This document shows positions 60,393-64,000 of a stretch of DNA of 64,000 nucleotides, one piece after another. The translations under genes were made by a program, and so were the position numbers. The notes below the pieces were generated by a model. That model did no database searches and was not told where the DNA came from. It saw nothing but the letters and a program-made list of their open reading frames with translations. Positions within the stretch are counted from its first letter, which is position 1. Each line of letters begins with the position of its first letter. Origin of the DNA: Cryptomeria japonica (lineage: Eukaryota > Streptophyta > Pinopsida > Cupressales > Cupressaceae); assembly GCF_030272615.1 (NCBI RefSeq), contig NW_026728916.1, forward strand, positions 186,001 to 250,000. The letters run 5' to 3'.

Positions 60393-60435
60393 GTTTTTAC
60401 CCCTTTATTAAAAAAAATTCAGAATTGATAGAAAC

Positions 60436-61300
60436 AATAAAAAAATTGAGAAAAGACATATATGAAAGTTCATGTGAGAATGATATTCTTAAAAAAGAAT
60501 TGGAGAAAGTTGAACAATAAAATGTAGAATTAAATAAAAAGTTAAAGGTTTTTTAATAAGTCCAAAAAAAGAATGATGATCTTTAAAAATAGATAACATT
60601 GTTGGCCTAAGAAAATGTGAGTTTAAGGTTGAAAGCTTTAGCATGTGATGCTTCATGTGATACAAGTGATTTGTGTCCTTCAATTGATATGGATGGTATA
60701 CCAAAAGTTTGTTCGGGTGGAGATAGTCAAGTTGAAAGTAAGGATGTGTTTGCATGCACATGTGCAAGTTGTCATATTAAAAACAAAGGTTACGCTAAAA
60801 ATAATATTGGTATGAAGATGATGCAGAAAATGGGTTATAAAGGAAAAGGTTTGGAAAAGCATGAGCAATAAATTCAAGAGCCCATCCATCCAATTATGAG
60901 ACCAAAGTATGAAGGTCTTGGATATTGTAAGAAATAGAGATTTGATGTTGCTAGTGTTACACGCTTGTGTAAATCAGCTAAAAGAATTCAGTGTTCACAT
61001 TGCCATTGAGAAGGACATACTGAAGATAAGTGTTGAGGTCTTCACCCTTATTCAATTTGAGGGTTGAAGAATCATTGTGAGAAGTCATGTTGGAATGAAG
61101 AGATGAATGAGAAATCTAAGAAAGGTTGTATGCAGATTGATTATGGTTGGATCGATGGATCTTGCTGGCAAAAGTTAATGAATATGTTCAAAACATTGTA
61201 CAAGCCTAAATGTTTGCATGTGAATGGGAGAAGTGATCAAACATAGTTTGGATGTTTGAGTCAAGTTACAGATGACTGGTTGCTATGATGGCACATTGAA
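60436..61300 (+). pseudogene. E6 internal protein, G-patch and zinc-knuckle part
   Basis: After the LINE the coiled-coil frame resumes and leads to 60617-60871, which ends in a G-patch: MKMMQKMGYKGKGLEKHEQ, then a stop, then PIMRPKYEGLGY. Next comes a knuckle, CSHCH-stop-EGHTEDKC-stop-GLHPYS (about 60985-61050), where both stops stand at likely Trp positions (TGG to TGA). A second Cys/His cluster, NHCEKSCW, follows. G-patch modules bind RNA and are found in several retroelement polyproteins. No protease or RT follows before the polypurine tract at 61478. Confidence 0.65.
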
Positions 61301-61477
61301 GTGCCACGAGTCTACTTTAAGTAAAGGAAGGGGAGGGAAGACTTTGTGATCTCTCATGAAGTGAGTTGCCAAAGTTTGGATTTTACTACATTGAATTCTC
61401 TTGTACAACAAGGTCACATAAGGTTACAAAGATTTAGTTTCTCAAAGCTTCAAGATAAATTTGTGATTCTCAGCATC

Positions 61478-61936
61478 AAGGGGGAGTATGAAGATAATTG
61501 ATGCCCTGAATATGCATACAACTCATGTTTTAATTTTAGAAGTCTAGTTTCTTTCCATGTACAACAAGAAAACTTATATTAGTTTTCTTTTAGAGAATTA
61601 GTTCATTTTTATTTTTAGTGAAATAAATCATGTGCACTCACATGTTTTATTTTTAGGAGAAAATTTATAGTTTTATTTGGTTAATTATTTTTGAGACTCA
61701 ATTAATTATTTTATTCGAATAATGCATAGTGAATGCATGAAATGTAATCAGGAGTGAACTATTTGTTGGAAGAGGTTGAAACCTCTATAAAAACTGTTGA
61801 ATTGCAATGTTTAGTATGTCTTGCAACAATTTAATTGGGTTTTCCAGATTTGAATAAAGGATTTGTGTTTGTATTAAAAGATTTCTTTTTTTTATGAATT
61901 TTCTATACCAGTTCTCAGTTTTTTTAGAATTCAACA
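61478..61936 (+). repeat. Polypurine tract and 3' LTR of E6
   Basis: CAAGGGGGAGTA precedes TGAAGATAATTGATG at 61489. The 448-bp LTR ends AGAATTCAACA at 61936, followed by TGGAT. It is longer than the left LTR because of small insertions near 61655-61710. Confidence 0.88.
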
Positions 61937-61941
61937 TGGAT

Positions 61942-64000
61942 AAGTATTTCAAATAAAAAAATGTGCAAGTTGTACATAATGTATACATGAAAAAAATTTA
62001 GACAAAAAAATGAGATAGTTTGATTGGCTTAGGAAAAAAAGATTAATCATTGTTTCATTAAGAATCGCTCAGGTATAATTTCTTGCAAGCAAGAACTAAT
62101 AATTGAAAAGCAATTTATCTACTAACTTCTAACAATATTGGCATTAGAAAACTATCCTACCTAGTAGTGAAGTCATATCAAGTGTGAGAAGTTGCCCCTC
62201 CTCCTGATGAAGCTCTCTTGATTTATCTTACTGGTGATGATCTGATTCAACTAGCTTCCTCTATCCTTTCTTAATGGAGTGTTGATTTTCTTCTTTTGGT
62301 AAAGTTATGTGACTCAATCTATCTCTCACTCATATGACAATGATCATGATAACACTTATAAGAATATGGCAGCAGATGGAAGAAGATTTAGAAAGGAAAT
62401 GGAAGATGAGACTAACACAAGGTAATGATGGTTTATAATCCATGTCTTACATAAAGTCTCCTGAGGGCATGGGGAAATATCATTCAAATTCGTGGCATTT
62501 CATCCTTTGTTTTTCCTTGATATTAAGTATTCTCATGGTGTGATTTTAAAAAAAATACATCGTCTTCTCTTTTTTGTTGCCACACCATTTAGAAGGTATG
62601 AGTGGTAACTAGTTGACATAGAATTTGAACAAAAACTACATGGATGGCTTTTCTCTTTCCCCATGTCACTATTTCTCTTGTCGATTAGGTTTTCATTAAA
62701 CTCAACTTCATTCATCATGAGTTGGTTTATTCCCATATTATTTTAGTTTGTAAAATTTAATATATTTTATTATTAATTAGCTATTATTTTAAGTCAATTA
62801 AATTTATATTATATTAAAACAACATAATACATAAATTCAAATATCAAGACAAATTGACATGAGCACCAAGTTATGAGTGGCAAGAGGAGTTCATAACATT
62901 GACAAAGGGTGTTATAATAGGAAAGAAGAGTAATTAAAAAAGGATGCCTCTTAGAATAAAATAAAAAGAAGATTAATAGAGTAATTGAATCCCTAATTAA
63001 GATGTTCATAAGAATGGAACTAGTTTAAGAGGAAAAAGGAAGTGGCCATGCACATTGAAGAGTAGAATATGTGAGTGATGAAAATGAAGGACCAAAATAG
63101 GAGGGATGGGAAAAGGAAGGTGCACTAGATAAAATGGATGCTGGAGACTATAATTAAATAATTTCATCTTCAAGATTGATAAAAAAATGAAAATGGAGTT
63201 TCTAGTTAGTATTTTTAGGCTAAGAAAATCTAATTCATTAGGTAATTAAATGTAAGGATATTTTGAGTATAATCAAATAGAGGACCTTAAGAGTATCAAG
63301 GTATCACTACTAAAGAAACAATTTCATGTTGCACATTAGTAGAAAGATGTTGAATTGAAATAAAAAATAGTGGGAAGAAAAAATGACAAGTTAGAATACA
63401 AAAGTGACTATAATGAACGCCATATTATTTTCACGATTATTGATCTAAGTTGTAGAATAAATTATAGAAATTATAGAAAATGGAGCTTCATGCAAATACA
63501 CAAAATATTTTTTTTATAAAATTAAGTCATAATGACTAGATCATGTGAGAGTTTCTTCATGCATCAATGTCTTAAAGATGAAAATTTAGTATGATTTGAG
63601 CATCATAAAGCTATATTATTTTTAAGAGGCATATCAATAGGTACCAATAATTAAGAGATAAAAATCAAGAAATTATAGCTACTTATATAAAGTTAGAGGC
63701 TGGTATATTAAGGATACATATATGTAATCAAGAAAGGGAAATTACAACCACTATATATTGGTTAGATTTTTACATAGAAGAAAAGACATAGAACAATACG
63801 AATATGTTATTCTTGAAAAACCATTTTGTTTTTGATGTAGAGGTTAGATTTTTCAATCAAATTATTCTATATGTGGACATTCTAGATGTTGATTCTATAA
63901 ATTTCCACAACACATGTTAGAAGAAATAAGATGGAGGAGGCTACTAATTTACATGTAATTAAACAAGTTCAAGAATCCATATGATCCAACAATCATTGAG
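61942..64000. other. AT-rich intergenic DNA
   Basis: About 2 kb with no gene, LTR end or tandem array that I can support. Open frames here are short and AT-driven. Confidence 0.55.

Larger units (their letters stand above)
54363..60415 (+). mobile_element. L1-type LINE with RNase H, nearly full length
   Basis: About 6.05 kb inside E6. Order: short leader, ORF1 (54739 to about 56160) with a zinc knuckle, ORF2 from about 56161 with endonuclease, RT and a terminal RNase H domain (plant L1 type), 3' UTR with AATAAA (60387) and a short A run. Both ORFs are broken by several stops and frameshifts, so this copy is dead. The three mismatches in the duplication also point to age. Confidence 0.88.
53558..61936 (+). 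mobile_element. LTR element E6, apparently non-autonomous, hosting a LINE
   Basis: LTRs at 53558-53962 and 61489-61936 are flanked by TGGAT (53553-53557 and 61937-61941). A primer-binding site follows the left LTR and a polypurine tract (CAAGGGGGAGTA, 61478-61488) precedes the right one. Without the LINE (54363-60415) the internal region is only about 1.5 kb and shows a Lys/Glu-rich coiled-coil, a G-patch and a zinc-knuckle motif, with no protease, RT or integrase. It probably depended on enzymes from another element. Confidence 0.85.

Overview
The window looks like a piece of a large, transposon-filled plant nuclear genome. It is AT-rich, dominated by nested LTR retrotransposons plus a plant-type L1 LINE, and has intron-free nepenthesin-like aspartic protease (AP) genes as its only host genes of any size. 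A gymnosperm is my best guess, from the repeat density and the decayed elements, but nothing in the sequence proves it. I see no bacterial-style operons, CRISPR arrays, rRNA genes or tRNA genes.

Layout. 1-4750: AT-rich DNA with a short retroposed tail (perfect 15-bp target duplication, 573-958) and a relic of a third AP gene (2650-4465) split by a solo LTR (3214-4023). 4753 to about 18430: a decayed Ty3/gypsy element on the minus strand (E2) with gag, protease and linker but no visible RT or integrase. A Ty1/copia element (E1, minus strand) sits inside it, flanked by the 5-bp duplication CCTAT and with an extra, partly duplicated LTR on its right. 20870-25490: a degenerate plus-strand copia element (E5) with a chimeric 5' LTR. 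25840-28922: LTR-like pieces, including a candidate solo LTR. 29829-33592: a plus-strand copia element (E4) that has lost its 5' LTR, gag and protease. 33939 to about 38100: a minus-strand gypsy pol remnant (E3).

40190-48720 is the host-gene island. AP1 (minus strand, 42002-43438) is intact, with both catalytic motifs, a signal peptide, a TATA box and a hydrophobic C-terminal tail. AP2 (plus strand, 46447-47877) is a diverged neighbour in head-to-head orientation. It carries one in-frame TAG and a damaged second catalytic motif (DSG to DSV), so it is probably a young pseudogene.

50905-52964 holds exon fragments of at least two unrelated plant genes in the same orientation: a PDR-type ABC transporter and a ROP-type RhoGAP. 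Splice sites are partly preserved. This suggests gene-fragment capture by a transposon, or a mosaic of pseudogenes. 53558-61936 is a small LTR element (E6, duplication TGGAT) whose internal region shows only a coiled-coil/G-patch/zinc-knuckle protein and no pol. A 6-kb L1-type LINE (54363-60415) has inserted into it.

The only gene likely to make a working protein is AP1. Nearly everything else is dead or dying mobile DNA, and the interest lies in how the pieces were cut and joined.
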